From Diplocloster agilis (lineage in GTDB: Bacteria; Bacillota; Clostridia; Lachnospirales; Lachnospiraceae), in the NCBI RefSeq assembly GCF_019042275.1, contig NZ_JAHQCW010000026.1, positions 1 through 64,000 on the forward strand: a DNA stretch of 64,000 nucleotides, given 5' to 3'. Shown in pieces: positions 49,252-59,962 of this stretch (the first letter of the stretch is position 1; the number at the start of each line of letters is the position of its first letter). A program made the translations under genes and the position numbers. Below the pieces are notes generated by a model. That model ran no database searches and was not told the origin of the DNA. It was given only the letters and a program-made list of their open reading frames with translations.

Positions 49252-51662
49252 TGCCTATGAAAATGATTACGAAAAATAGGAAGTCCGGCAATGGTCTTGA
49301 GATCCGCACCACTTTTACGGATCTTGAAGAGAGCCCCCGCCGCCGTTCCTTAATCGATTATTTCTTCTTATCCGTCATCCTGTGCCTGGGAATTCTGGGG
49401 ATGGTGTTTACCACCGCCTCCTGTTTTTCCATCCCCATTTTTGTGCCGCTCACCGTATATGTCCTGGCCTTCGCAGCGTTTTTCTCCTGTCTGACCTTTT
49501 ATCTTCCTAAAGCGTGGCGTTTTTGCCTGCCGGCGGGAATTTTGCTCTATCTGCTGTTTTTCCGGCTGTATGGGGATTCCATCCGGGAGGGGCTCTTTTG
49601 GACCTTCAGCTCTATACTGACCCAGGTAAATGAGTACTTCGGCAGTTCTTATACCCTGCCTCCCCTGTACAACGAGATCCAGTCTTTCTCCGGAACGGCT
49701 GCAATGTCTGCCCTATTCCTCCCGTTTTGTCCGCTGCTCTCCTGGCTCCTCTTACGGCCAAAGCGCAGTTATGGATATCTTCTGATACTGGGTGCCGGTT
49801 TTCTCTGGCCGTTCTGTATCGGGACATCCGCGGATACCGCGTCCGGAATCCTGATCTTCTTATCCGCCCTTCTCTCCATCTCTGTCCGAGGCGGCAAAAA
49901 ATGGGGCCGGGCGGCAGAAACTCACATTCAGAAAAAATCCGGCCCGGTTATGCTGCTTATGATTGTCTTAAGCCTTTCCGTCGGACTGGCCTTTCTGACA
50001 CCGCTGATTGAGAAGAGTCTGGAAAACCGTCTGGAACTAAAACGGACCTTCAACAGTTACCTGACCAGGATCGACCCTTTTGATCCCGGCAGCGCTTATA
50101 CGGAGCGGGGAGTAGGTTCCGGAGACCTGGCCCGGATATCCAGCCTGGCAGGAACCGTGTCCAATGACCTGCGGCTGACTCTGGCTGGTGAAGCGCCTGT
50201 GCTTAATATTTATCTGGAAGGCTATATCGGTGCGGAATATACCAATCTGGGTTGGGAACCGGCCGACTCTGACAGATTCCAGGAACAATTCTCTGCTGTC
50301 CGGGCCGATAATCCGGGGGCATTTATAAGAAATATTTCCTATCCTAATTATTATATGAATGTGGAGGCGGTCAAAGAGTCTAACCGATACCAGAATCTGG
50401 ATATCGAGCTTATGAACGCAGATCCGTCTTATTATTATACACCGTACGTCAGTTACTACGAGGACGATATGACCCTGTGTGCCGATTCCTATATTTATGG
50501 AAATCAGGAATCCAGTTATTCTGTGGCATACGACCCACTTTTTATAGTGAACTATATTCCGATCGGCTCAAAAATAGAGGTTGAAGGGATAAAAGATTCT
50601 GATTTAAAAAGACTGTATAATGACTATGTAAACAAAACCTATCTGCAGGTACCGGATCGCCTGCGGAAACAATTTCAGGAAGATGTGGCCCGGACTGCTT
50701 CGGAAGATCCTATCACCACGGTGCACCATGTGCTTTCCCTTCTAAAGGAACAGACTACCTATGACACGTCTCCCGGGCGGGTGCCGGTCGGCAGGGATTT
50801 TGCAGAATATTTCTTTTACCACAATAAAAAGGGCTTCTGCGTACATTACGCAACCACGGCCGTACTGATGCTGCGCATGAACGGCATTCCGGCACGCTTT
50901 GTTTCCGGCTACCGGGTATCCCCCGGTGAATTTCAGAAAAAGGATAACGGAACTTATCAGGCGGTTGTCACATCCGAGGACGCCCATGCCTGGGTGGAAT
51001 TATACATCGATAATATCGGCTGGCTCATGGCAGAAGCTACCCCGGGATTTGATCGGGTTGATTTCGGAGACGGGACGCCTTTTGCCGGCCCTGAAAATCA
51101 GGATTCCGAGGACAATGGGGCCACGCCAACACCTACCCCTTCGGCCACGCCTGTTCCCTCCGCCGCTTCTGACACCGGTGCTACTGCGGACGGTTCGGAA
51201 GACGGTTCGGATTTTGCAAACGGGACTTCCCGTTTATTTACAATACTCTTCCCCTACATCGGCTGGATCATTACGGGCATCCTAGCGCTTTCCGCCATAG
51301 CATTGGGGATCATTAAGTCGCTGCGGGCATACCACCGGTTTGGTAATCACACAAATGAGATCAATGAACGGATTCGGCAAACTTATCTGAGTATCAGCCG
51401 TTTGCTTACGCTGGATGGACTGCCGGAGAAACCGGAGTATCCCAATGAAGAATGGGCGCGAATCCTGACCGGCAAATATCCGGATCTGCCCGCGGGCATG
51501 TTTGGGGAAATATTGGAAGATACCCGGAAAGCCTGTTACGCAGAGAAACAGCTGCCTGAATTTTCATTGGAATTCATGATACAAAAATATGAGATGCTGC
51601 GCCGCAGCTTATATGCAAAACGTTCCCGGATTGCAAAGATTTGGCTGTGGATCAGAGAGTAG
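49251..51662 (+). CDS. TgpA-like membrane transglutaminase
   Basis: 803-residue protein. About six transmembrane helices fill residues 30-245; then a large outside region includes a transglutaminase-like core with Cys in KKGFCVHYATTAVLMLR, His in DAHAWVELY and Asp/Pro context in AEATPGFDRVD. A Thr/Pro/Ala-rich linker (about 620-655), another transmembrane helix (about 665-690) and a cytoplasmic C-terminal DUF4129-like tail complete it. Start overlaps the DUF58 stop (TAATG). Expected to act on peptide bonds or cross-links at the cell surface; substrate unknown. Confidence 0.9.
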   Translation: MPMKMITKNRKSGNGLEIRTTFTDLEESPRRRSLIDYFFLSVILCLGILGMVFTTASCFSIPIFVPLTVYVLAFAAFFSCLTFYLPKAWRFCLPAGILLYLLFFRLYGDSIREGLFWTFSSILTQVNEYFGSSYTLPPLYNEIQSFSGTAAMSALFLPFCPLLSWLLLRPKRSYGYLLILGAGFLWPFCIGTSADTASGILIFLSALLSISVRGGKKWGRAAETHIQKKSGPVMLLMIVLSLSVGLAFLTPLIEKSLENRLELKRTFNSYLTRIDPFDPGSAYTERGVGSGDLARISSLAGTVSNDLRLTLAGEAPVLNIYLEGYIGAEYTNLGWEPADSDRFQEQFSAVRADNPGAFIRNISYPNYYMNVEAVKESNRYQNLDIELMNADPSYYYTPYVSYYEDDMTLCADSYIYGNQESSYSVAYDPLFIVNYIPIGSKIEVEGIKDSDLKRLYNDYVNKTYLQVPDRLRKQFQEDVARTASEDPITTVHHVLSLLKEQTTYDTSPGRVPVGRDFAEYFFYHNKKGFCVHYATTAVLMLRMNGIPARFVSGYRVSPGEFQKKDNGTYQAVVTSEDAHAWVELYIDNIGWLMAEATPGFDRVDFGDGTPFAGPENQDSEDNGATPTPTPSATPVPSAASDTGATADGSEDGSDFANGTSRLFTILFPYIGWIITGILALSAIALGIIKSLRAYHRFGNHTNEINERIRQTYLSISRLLTLDGLPEKPEYPNEEWARILTGKYPDLPAGMFGEILEDTRKACYAEKQLPEFSLEFMIQKYEMLRRSLYAKRSRIAKIWLWIRE

Positions 51663-51779
51663 TTCAGACATCCTTACCGCACCAGCCCATCGAAACCATT
51701 CCTTTGACGGAGCACTCCTATTCTGAACGTATTACTTTCCAATACCATAATTAAAATTAAGAAAACTCCGTTACGTTAA

Positions 51780-51846
51780 AACAGGAGCAGGCTGGAACGA
51801 GTGTAGCCCCCATCCGGGGACCGCTCTTATTCCGGCCTGCTCCTAT
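51780..51846. terminator. Long hairpin between transglutaminase and aldo/keto reductase genes
   Basis: GGAGCAGGCTGGAA pairs with TTCCGGCCTGCTCC, with an inner GAG...CTC stem. It lies between the converging genes and probably terminates both; the T-run is poor. Confidence 0.65.
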
Positions 51847-51889
51847 CCTTCCATTCTCAGGAATATCCCTTACCGCTCAATTCATACTT

Positions 51890-52900
51890 CTAAACGCCCA
51901 TCCCGCGGCTGATCTGATCGATTTTTCTGATTTCCTCATCCGTAAACGTATGATTCATAATGCCGGCCGCATTTTCTTTAATTTGCTCGGGAGAAGAAGC
52001 CCCGATCAACGCGCTGCAGATTTTGCTGTCCTTCACCGTCCAGGCCAACGCCATCTGTGCCAGCGACTGTCCCCGCTCTTTGGCGATCTCATTCAAAGCC
52101 CCGATCTGACATAAGCGCTCCTTCGTCAAGCTGTCGGCTTTCAAAAACCGGGGATCTTTGGCAATCCTGCTGTCCGACGGTATCCCATGCAGATATTTGT
52201 CCGTAAGCAGCCCCTGCGCCAGAGGGCTGAATACGATCACACCAATCCCATTTTCATAAGCGAACTCTTTCACCCCATCCTCTTCGATGGTTCTGTCAAA
52301 TATGGAATACCTTCTCTGATTGATAATAAACGGACATTTCAACTCCCTTAACATGTGAATTGCTTTTTCCGTGTATTCTTTATCATAGTTGGATACTCCG
52401 ATATAGAGTGCTTTTCCGCTCTTAACAATGCCGTTTAAAGCCTCCATGGTCTCTTCCAGCGGCGTCTCCTTGTCCATACGGTGATGATAGAATATATCCA
52501 CATAATCACACCCCATACGCCGCAGGCTCTGATCCAGACCGGCGACCAGATGCTTTTTGCTCCCCCAGTTTCCGTAAGGGCCGTCCCACATTTCATAGCC
52601 CGCCTTCGTGCTGATAATCAGTTCGTCGCGGTATGGTTTCAGATCCTTTGCCAGAATACGGCCAAAATTCTCCTCCGCGCTTCCCGGATATGGCCCGTAG
52701 TTATCGGCCAGATCAAAATGGGTGATCCCCTCATCAAACGCCGTAAAACACATCTTTCTCATATTGTCAAAATCGTTATGCACACCAAAGTTATGCCAGA
52801 AGCCCAGGGAAATAACCGGCAGCTTAATTCCGCTTTTCCCGCACCGGTTATATTCCATTTTCTCATAGCGCTTCTCATCCGCTGTATATATTTGTTCCAT
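51890..52900 (-). CDS. Aldo/keto reductase, YghZ-like
   Basis: 336-residue NADPH-dependent aldo/keto reductase strongly resembling E. coli YghZ (L-glyceraldehyde 3-phosphate reductase): CGKSGIKLPVISLGFWHNFG near residue 20, GITHFDLADNYGPYPGSAEENFGR with catalytic Asp and Tyr, ISTKAGYEMWDGPYG with Lys, and FYHHRMDKETP with His. It probably detoxifies short aldehydes. It stands alone beside the CRISPR region. Confidence 0.92.
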   Translation of the reverse strand: MEQIYTADEKRYEKMEYNRCGKSGIKLPVISLGFWHNFGVHNDFDNMRKMCFTAFDEGITHFDLADNYGPYPGSAEENFGRILAKDLKPYRDELIISTKAGYEMWDGPYGNWGSKKHLVAGLDQSLRRMGCDYVDIFYHHRMDKETPLEETMEALNGIVKSGKALYIGVSNYDKEYTEKAIHMLRELKCPFIINQRRYSIFDRTIEEDGVKEFAYENGIGVIVFSPLAQGLLTDKYLHGIPSDSRIAKDPRFLKADSLTKERLCQIGALNEIAKERGQSLAQMALAWTVKDSKICSALIGASSPEQIKENAAGIMNHTFTDEEIRKIDQISRGMGV

Positions 52901-53063
52901 AAACCCACTCTCCTTTTCATTTCTTCTAGTTTTAATCCAGGGGGCCCTTCCGGTATGATACCTTTATTGGTATGAATCGCTCTTTACTGGTATGATACAC
53001 CCTTATCGTTATTATACACGCTGTTGGAATTTAGAAACAGTATTAAATAAACAAATTTTCCTT

Positions 53064-53215
53064 TCACCGCTCCAAAAATACCGGACTGCTTAAAATGCCC
53101 ATTGGTTTCAGCAGGTATTCATAGTACCATTCTTCTTTCCCTGTCCGATAGGAATACGACCCATACCACTCATAATTCGGGTTTGTATTGTGTACTGCGC
53201 CAAACCCATTATATT
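53064..53215 (-). pseudogene. C-terminal remnant of an unidentified gene
   Basis: An open frame with protein-like composition and no start codon runs on the minus strand to a TGA at 53064-53066. It includes NPNYEWYGSYSYRTGKEEW and ends KPMGILSSPVFLER, an aromatic-rich sequence that is not expected by chance. It has no ribosome binding site. It looks like the 3' end of a gene whose front was lost near the distal end of the CRISPR array. Family not recognised. Confidence 0.5.
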
Positions 53216-53313
53216 GTGATGGGGAAGACGGGAGAGGAAATAGAATTAATTATCTGACACTCCCAGTATAGGCACTGACTTTTTTATGTGATAAAAGGTG
53301 AACTTGAACGATT
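53216..53313. other. Array trailer region
   Basis: 98 bp between the gene remnant and the first-listed repeat; no gene visible. Because the array is read on the minus strand from the cas2 side, this is the old (distal) end. Confidence 0.6.
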
Positions 53314-56300
53314 ATTTCAATCCACACCGCCAGCGAAGGCGGTGACTTCCGATCCGTCCGGCTGGCTGTACAGCCGAAAATTTCAATCCACACCGCCAGC
53401 GAAGGCGGTGACTAATTCTGTGTACACCGCCAGTCCATCCGACGGATTTCAATCCACACCGCCAGCGAAGGCGGTGACCTGCAACAACGTGTTTTTTAAT
53501 CTATCGGGTATCGATTTCAATCCACACCGCCAGCGAAGGCGGTGACTTGTGTCAGATCCAGTGATCCGTCTGCTCCGGATTTCAATCCACACCGCCAGCG
53601 AAGGCGGTGACTATGTATGCCCCGGCATATCCGCCTCTGGCTACTGATTTCAATCCACACCGCCAGCGAAGGCGGTGACGATTTAGCACTACAGGGATTG
53701 CTGGGCCTTATACATTTCAATCCACACCGCCAGCGAAGGCGGTGACGGAAGAGTTGTAATCTCCTCCATATTCACACGCACATTTCAATCCACACCGCCA
53801 GCAAAGGCGGTGACTGGTCAGCGGTGACCCGATCAATACGTTGTTTGATTTCAATCCACACCGCCAGCAAAGGCGGTGACCAGGATAATTTCGTATGCCT
53901 CCTCTGTGTCGCTGATTTCAATCCACACCGCCAGCAAAGGCGGTGACACAGCGCAACAATATCTCTTCGTTCTTCCTGGGGGATTTCAATCCACACCGCC
54001 AGCAAAGGCGGTGACTTACTCTGAATTCCATCGTAAATCCAGTAGACATATTTCAATCCACACCGCCAGCAAAGGCGGTGACGTCAGGGGGCGGGTGTTT
54101 CAACTCGCATCGTCTTATTTCAATCCACACCGCCAGCAAAGGCGGTGACATATGGAAGCAGAAACAGGACGTAGAGCTGCTGATTTCAATCCACACCGCC
54201 AGCGAAGGCGGTGACGATGATTGTAGTACAAAGTTGAGCCAATGGCTTAAATTTCAATCCACACCGCCAGCGAAGGCGGTGACCGATACAATCTGGGTTA
54301 AGCAGAAGCGGAATATTATTTCAATCCACACCGCCAGCGAAGGCGGTGACAAAATTTGAAGGTTATAGTGACGATATTTTTGGAATTTCAATCCACACCG
54401 CCAGCGAAGGCGGTGACTCTTACCGGCACCTGCTGCTGTTTGATATTTTTCTTATTTCAATCCACACCGCCAGCGAAGGCGGTGACAGAATTACTCAGAC
54501 AAACATGAATTTGTCTGAAAATTTCAATCCACACCGCCAGCGAAGGCGGTGACCTGAAAGGGGATGGGTATGAATGCGATTATTATAAATTTCAATCCAC
54601 ACCGCCAGCGAAGGCGGTGACGTTTAAAAATTCGTAGCATTCTTCGGGACTAAAGATTTCAATCCACACCGCCAGCGAAGGCGGTGACCCTTTGTTCACA
54701 ATATTCTAAACACTCCTCATAAATTTCAATCCACACCGCCAGCGAAGGCGGTGACTGCATCCACATACTGCGTAAATGGCGAAGTAGGGAATTTCAATCC
54801 ACACCGCCAGCGAAGGCGGTGACGACAAAAATCTTCTTCTTATTTGTGCCGGATGCGATTTCAATCCACACCGCCAGCGAAGGCGGTGACGCGTAGCACA
54901 AAAGCGCGCTGTCGGGGCTGCAAATATTTCAATCCACACCGCCAGCGAAGGCGGTGACATTATCGAAAAACATATTAAGCTATTCGAATATATTTCAATC
55001 CACACCGCCAGCGAAGGCGGTGACTGCACCCGCAACGGCTGGATCGGCAGCAATTTCTTATTTCAATCCACACCGCCAGCGAAGGCGGTGACGTTTCTGC
55101 AGCTGCGTATAGGTAGCGGAATGCATATTTCAATCCACACCGCCAGCGAAGGCGGTGACACTCTCAGCGGCGGGAATCCGAAGTATGATGCATATTTCAA
55201 TCCACACCGCCAGCGAAGGCGGTGACCAATGCCGTTGGAATCATATATTGAGTTATACCGGATTTCAATCCACACCGCCAGCGAAGGCGGTGACTCTGGA
55301 AAATCTCTGGCGGATATGTTCGGATCTGCGATTTCAATCCACACCGCCAGCGAAGGCGGTGACGTTATGTATTGATTCGACAACGTCATTTCGCAACCAT
55401 TTCAATCCACACCGCCAGCGAAGGCGGTGACCTCCTTCCCCCCCGCCGGCAGCTTACCGGCGGGATATTTCAATCCACACCGCCAGCGAAGGCGGTGACG
55501 GAAATGATAAGCGCTTCCCGGCTATGACCAATGATTTCAATCCACACCGCCAGCGAAGGCGGTGACCGAGATGTATTTGGAGATAGCCACCGTTGACATA
55601 TTTCAATCCACACCGCCAGCGAAGGCGGTGACTTCAAACATCTGCTCTGTGCATTTGATCATGGCGTATTTCAATCCACACCGCCAGCGAAGGCGGTGAC
55701 GCAAGCCGAATGTAAATAAGGCGGCTCCTGCAAATTTCAATCCACACCGCCAGCGAAGGCGGTGACAGCAATGTTGTTCCGCACAAAATGCAGGAAAGGA
55801 ATTTCAATCCACACCGCCAGCGAAGGCGGTGACGGGGTATCATAAAAGGATAGGAGGGTGTCTGATGATTTCAATCCACACCGCCAGCGAAGGCGGTGAC
55901 TTTGATTCGACACCGGAATTAGCTTGCTTTTCCGATTTCAATCCACACCGCCAGCGAAGGCGGTGACGATATATCGATCGATCTGCTGGGCAGTAATACC
56001 TATTTCAATCCACACCGCCAGCGAAGGCGGTGACTCGGCCACCTCTTTAACAGACCCGAAACTGACGATTTCAATCCACACCGCCAGCGAAGGCGGTGAC
56101 AAGGATGATGATAATGGGGTTCTGCGCGGGTTGTATTTCAATCCACACCGCCAGCGAAGGCGGTGACGCCCGTGGCCCATACTGGCAGGTTGAGCCAACA
56201 ATTTCAATCCACACCGCCAGCGAAGGCGGTGACCCTTCATCTCTTTAGACATGTTTGGCATTTCGTAATTTCAATCCACACCGCCAGCGAAGGCGGTGAC

Positions 56301-57706
56301 ATCCGGCAGCCACAGCACCGTCGTAATACTCAACATTTCAATCCACACCGCCAGCGAAGGCGGTGACGCTTTTGAAGAGCCTATAAATGATATTACTCCT
56401 ATTTCAATCCACACCGCCAGCGAAGGCGGTGACCAACCGATAAATATCTCCTTCTGGAATAACTTTATTTCAATCCACACCGCCAGCGAAGGCGGTGACT
56501 CTTCAAGCGGCTCCTACGGTAGCAGAGGGAGGATTTCAATCCACACCGCCAGCGAAGGCGGTGACAAGAGAATCGGCTTACGGGTACTGTTCGCATTGAA
56601 TTTCAATCCACACCGCCAGCGAAGGCGGTGACTTCCATTCCAGCTAATCAGCGTCAGCTCCTTGTATTTCAATCCACACCGCCAGCGAAGGCGGTGACAT
56701 TTTTAATGCGCCAGTATCGAAAGCAGCATTCGGATTTCAATCCACACCGCCAGCGAAGGCGGTGACTCCGATCGCCGTTTATTGTCGATGTCAGTAAGCA
56801 TTTCAATCCACACCGCCAGCGAAGGCGGTGACGATTACATACACCCTTGATTTCAGCGGCTTTATATTTCAATCCACACCGCCAGCGAAGGCGGTGACCA
56901 TCGGCTTCCTTTCGAAAAAATGGAGAAGAAAATTTCAATCCACACCGCCAGCGAAGGCGGTGACCAGGATCGGTTAATTCTCGATCGCTGAAGGCCTATT
57001 TCAATCCACACCGCCAGCGAAGGCGGTGACTTCCTCCGCTTCCGCCCACTCGTGCGTTTGCATTCATTTCAATCCACACCGCCAGCGAAGGCGGTGACAT
57101 TAACTAATTCAGTCAGAACAGAATCCAATTTAGATTTCAATCCACACCGCCAGCGAAGGCGGTGACGATTCCGCAGTTTATATGGACTCTCATTTCCACC
57201 TGGATTTCAATCCACACCGCCAGCGAAGGCGGTGACAATTAAATCCACTACTTTGCCGGCGCGGACCCTGATTTCAATCCACACCGCCAGCGAAGGCGGT
57301 GACCGGTCTATACGCGCAGCAAAAAAAACTTATCCCAAATTTCAATCCACACCGCCAGCGAAGGCGGTGACTCCTGATCCACCACTTGCTTCAGTGATTT
57401 AGTAGATTTCAATCCACACCGCCAGCGAAGGCGGTGACTGCTGAGGCCTCGTAAATCTTTCCGTGCGTCCGATTTCAATCCACACCGCCAGCGAAGGCGG
57501 TGACAACCATTCCCCACCCACCGGACCTTGTTTTCCGATTTCAATCCACACCGCCAGCGAAGGCGGTGACGGATACGATCAAGATTATGTCCGCAACCAT
57601 TTTAAATTTCAATCCACACCGCCAGCGAAGGCGGTGACGCAGATGCGGATCATACCGGCCTTTGTGGCAGACGATTTCAATCCACACCGCCAGCGAAGGC
57701 GGTGAC
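53314..57706 (-). CRISPR. Type I-C CRISPR array, 66 repeats and 65 spacers
   Basis: Repeats are 33 bp and spacers 32-36 bp, with first repeat at 53314-53346 and last at 57674-57706. Read on the minus strand, the repeat begins GTCACCGCC, contains a CACCGCC/GGCGGTG hairpin and ends GTGGATTGAAAT, the classic type I-C form. The leader is at 57707-57878 next to cas2, so newest spacers are at the right end. All repeats are identical except six (53782-54149) that have one C-to-T change in the hairpin loop (minus strand). The terminal repeat is not degenerate. Confidence 0.98.
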
Positions 57707-57878
57707 AGCAAAAATGCACAAATATTCCACATAAAATCTTCACAACTTCAACCTATTTTTCCAAACTCAAACAATAAACTCCAATAAATTATTACAAATC
57801 AACTCAATCAGCCAAGCTTTTGTGCACTTTTTCAGGTGCGAACCCCCTGGGGTTTTTATGTTCACTTAGGGTTCGCAC
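57707..57878 (-). promoter_or_regulatory. CRISPR leader
   Basis: AT-rich 172 bp between the cas2 stop and the leader-end repeat. It holds an inverted repeat around 57836-57875 (GTGCGAACCC / GGGTTCGCAC) that may end the cas transcript, then the likely array promoter. The last bases before the first repeat should carry the integration signal. Confidence 0.8.
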
Positions 57879-58169
57879 TCAGAAAATCAAAGGCTCTTCC
57901 GCTTTTATTCCTCTGCTGATCCCAATATGTTCTACTTTTGTTTTATACTTATTTCCTAGATCATAAAATCGCAGGCTATCTACATTCTCATCAATAATAT
58001 CTTTCAATATTGCTTTCAGCTTTACAAACTGTGCGTTATCAAGGATACACTCAAATACAGAATTTTGTACTCGGGTTCCATAATTCACACATTGCTTTGC
58101 AACTCTTCGTAATCTTGCCCTTCCAGCCGACGTCTCGGTATTCACATCATAGGTTATCAAAATCAGCAT
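57879..58169 (-). CDS. cas2: CRISPR-associated endoribonuclease/adaptation protein Cas2
   Basis: 96-residue ferredoxin-fold protein: MLILITYDVNTE with the conserved Asp, RLRRVAKQCVNYGTRVQNSVFEC in the middle. Dimer partner of Cas1 in spacer integration. Last cas gene before the leader. Length and sequence fit type I-C Cas2. Confidence 0.97.
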   Translation of the reverse strand: MLILITYDVNTETSAGRARLRRVAKQCVNYGTRVQNSVFECILDNAQFVKLKAILKDIIDENVDSLRFYDLGNKYKTKVEHIGISRGIKAEEPLIF

Positions 58170-58208
58170 ATAAACCTCCTGCCTTCGATTGAACCTTGTA
58201 CAAAACTA

Positions 58209-59240
58209 TCACTTCCAGAAAAAGGGAGGATATCCTTCCAAATCTCCCCGCAGATACCTCGCCAGAAGCATTGCCTGTACATAGGGTACCATACCCCATT
58301 CAACTTTATCTTCCAAATAAGGATGCGTGATTACTTCCTTCTTTTTGTTCTGCCACTCTGTAAGAAGTTTTTTACGTGCCTGATCCTTTATGAGAATAGC
58401 TCCATCTTCTTTCGTTGTAAAATCGCTGCCTGTAATCATCTTTCGGTTAATCAGGGATAGTACAAACCGATCCGCCATAACCGGGCGAAGCTCCTCTATA
58501 AGATCCAAAGATAGAGAAACCCTGCCCGGACGATCCGTATGCATGAAACCCACATACGGATCCAGTCCAACTGTTTCCAGTGCAGAAGTTGTCATATTAG
58601 TCAGCAAAGTATACACAAACGATAACAGAGCATTTACTTTATCCAAAGGCGGGCGTCTATTCCTTCCTGAAAATATAAATTCTTTTTTCTGTTGTAGAAT
58701 CATCTGATCAAATACACCAAAATAAACACTGGCTGCCTCGCCCTCATATCCTCGCAATTGCTCCATTTCCTTACAACTACGAACATAGTTCAAAGAATTC
58801 TGTAATGTCTCTGAAGACTTTTTTACTCTGTCTGCATCCATTTGAAGACTATGATCCCTCACCGCGCGCTCCAGCACCCAACGAGAGTTAAATATTTTAC
58901 CCGTTATACAATTCTTGGCAACCTCCAGACATATTTCTGGAATATTTGATACCTCATACTGTTTCTTACGCAGTACTACATTTCCCCGAACATTTCCGCT
59001 GACTCTTGCAAGGAACTTTCCTTGTGGGTTTAGAAAACAAAGAGAAATATTCCTTTCCGCACATCCTCCCATCAATGCCGGGCTGATTCCCCGGTATCCA
59101 AAAGATACGATAGCCTCGAGATTATGTAAGGGGACACGTCCCTGTTCTGTATTCTTATCCAGAACAACAACATTTTCTCCATCTAAAGATAGATAACTGT
59201 CCGAAGACGTCACGTACAAGGTATTCAATAATTTCTTCAT
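58209..59240 (-). CDS. cas1: CRISPR-associated integrase Cas1 (type I-C)
   Basis: 343-residue metal-dependent integrase that inserts spacers at the leader end. The C-terminal helical domain has EGEAASVYFGVFDQ (metal Glu), FMHTDRPGRVSLSLDLIEE (His and acidic residues). The start is set at 59240 (MKKLLNTLYVTSSDSYLSLDG) with GGAG before it; the upstream frame encodes an arginine run and lacks a site. Confidence 0.97.
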   Translation of the reverse strand: MKKLLNTLYVTSSDSYLSLDGENVVVLDKNTEQGRVPLHNLEAIVSFGYRGISPALMGGCAERNISLCFLNPQGKFLARVSGNVRGNVVLRKKQYEVSNIPEICLEVAKNCITGKIFNSRWVLERAVRDHSLQMDADRVKKSSETLQNSLNYVRSCKEMEQLRGYEGEAASVYFGVFDQMILQQKKEFIFSGRNRRPPLDKVNALLSFVYTLLTNMTTSALETVGLDPYVGFMHTDRPGRVSLSLDLIEELRPVMADRFVLSLINRKMITGSDFTTKEDGAILIKDQARKKLLTEWQNKKKEVITHPYLEDKVEWGMVPYVQAMLLARYLRGDLEGYPPFFWK

Positions 59241-59278
59241 GGAATCTCCATTCCGCCGCCGGCGCCTGCGGCTTATAC

Positions 59279-59962
59279 TCACAGCTCAAATCTATTTCCG
59301 CCTTCTTCTGAAACAGCTCTGTTGATATACTCATTTACAGACTTTGCTTTTCCCAATCTAGGCAGACAAATATCTTTTAGCGAGCATGCGTTGCAGCTTT
59401 TAGACCATTTGACTTTGGGAGTGTAATTCCGATGAAACATCTCATGCATTTCATTAAATGCTTCTTTCACCTGCTGTCTCAGATCTGTAGTGAATACAAT
59501 CCTCTCTCTACGCCTGATTTCCCCGTAATATAGAGCACCCTCTTCGATCTTTGCAGAAAACATTTCTTCCAGACACATTGCTTGGGCTGTCAACTGTAAA
59601 ATATCAATGGCCGAGTCTTTCGGACTGCCTTTTTTATATTCTACCGGATATACGGTGTAATAATCATTGTGCCCATACAGGTAAATTCCTTCTTCTGCTT
59701 TGTGAAACTCAACGATATCACACACACCGCTAACTCCCATGATACGCGAATGAACCGGAAGTCCTCTGCTGACGATCATATCCCCTCTTTTTTCGGGATA
59801 AAAAGAATCGTGGGCCCTTTTATGAAGAAGCTCTCCTTCTACCGTGCGTTCATTTTCCTGCCACTGCTGCTCCACATGAATCAGGGCCCACTGTCTTCTG
59901 CAAAAAGCAAAGTGCTGTATCCCGGAAAGCATCAGGTAATCCTCTTCCTTATATTCCATCAT
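59279..59962 (-). CDS. cas4: CRISPR-associated exonuclease Cas4
   Basis: 227-residue RecB-like nuclease with an Fe-S cluster. Cys in FAFCRRQWALIHVEQQW and three Cys at the C terminus (CNACSLKDIC) ligate the cluster; the nuclease motif is EGELLHKRAH with GVCDIVEF and YPVEYKKG. It trims prespacers and selects PAMs. The start overlaps cas7 by 4 bp. Confidence 0.96.
   Translation of the reverse strand: MMEYKEEDYLMLSGIQHFAFCRRQWALIHVEQQWQENERTVEGELLHKRAHDSFYPEKRGDMIVSRGLPVHSRIMGVSGVCDIVEFHKAEEGIYLYGHNDYYTVYPVEYKKGSPKDSAIDILQLTAQAMCLEEMFSAKIEEGALYYGEIRRRERIVFTTDLRQQVKEAFNEMHEMFHRNYTPKVKWSKSCNACSLKDICLPRLGKAKSVNEYINRAVSEEGGNRFEL

Noticed and set aside
53288-57732. Many open reading frames within the CRISPR array on both strands
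   Set aside because: They are translations of repeats (for example SPPSLAVWIEI or QSTPPAKAVT) interrupted by spacers and have no start signals.
59241-59282. Arginine-rich N-terminal extension of Cas1
   Set aside because: Cas1 proteins start at MKKLLNTLYV; GGAG precedes that codon and none precedes the longer start.
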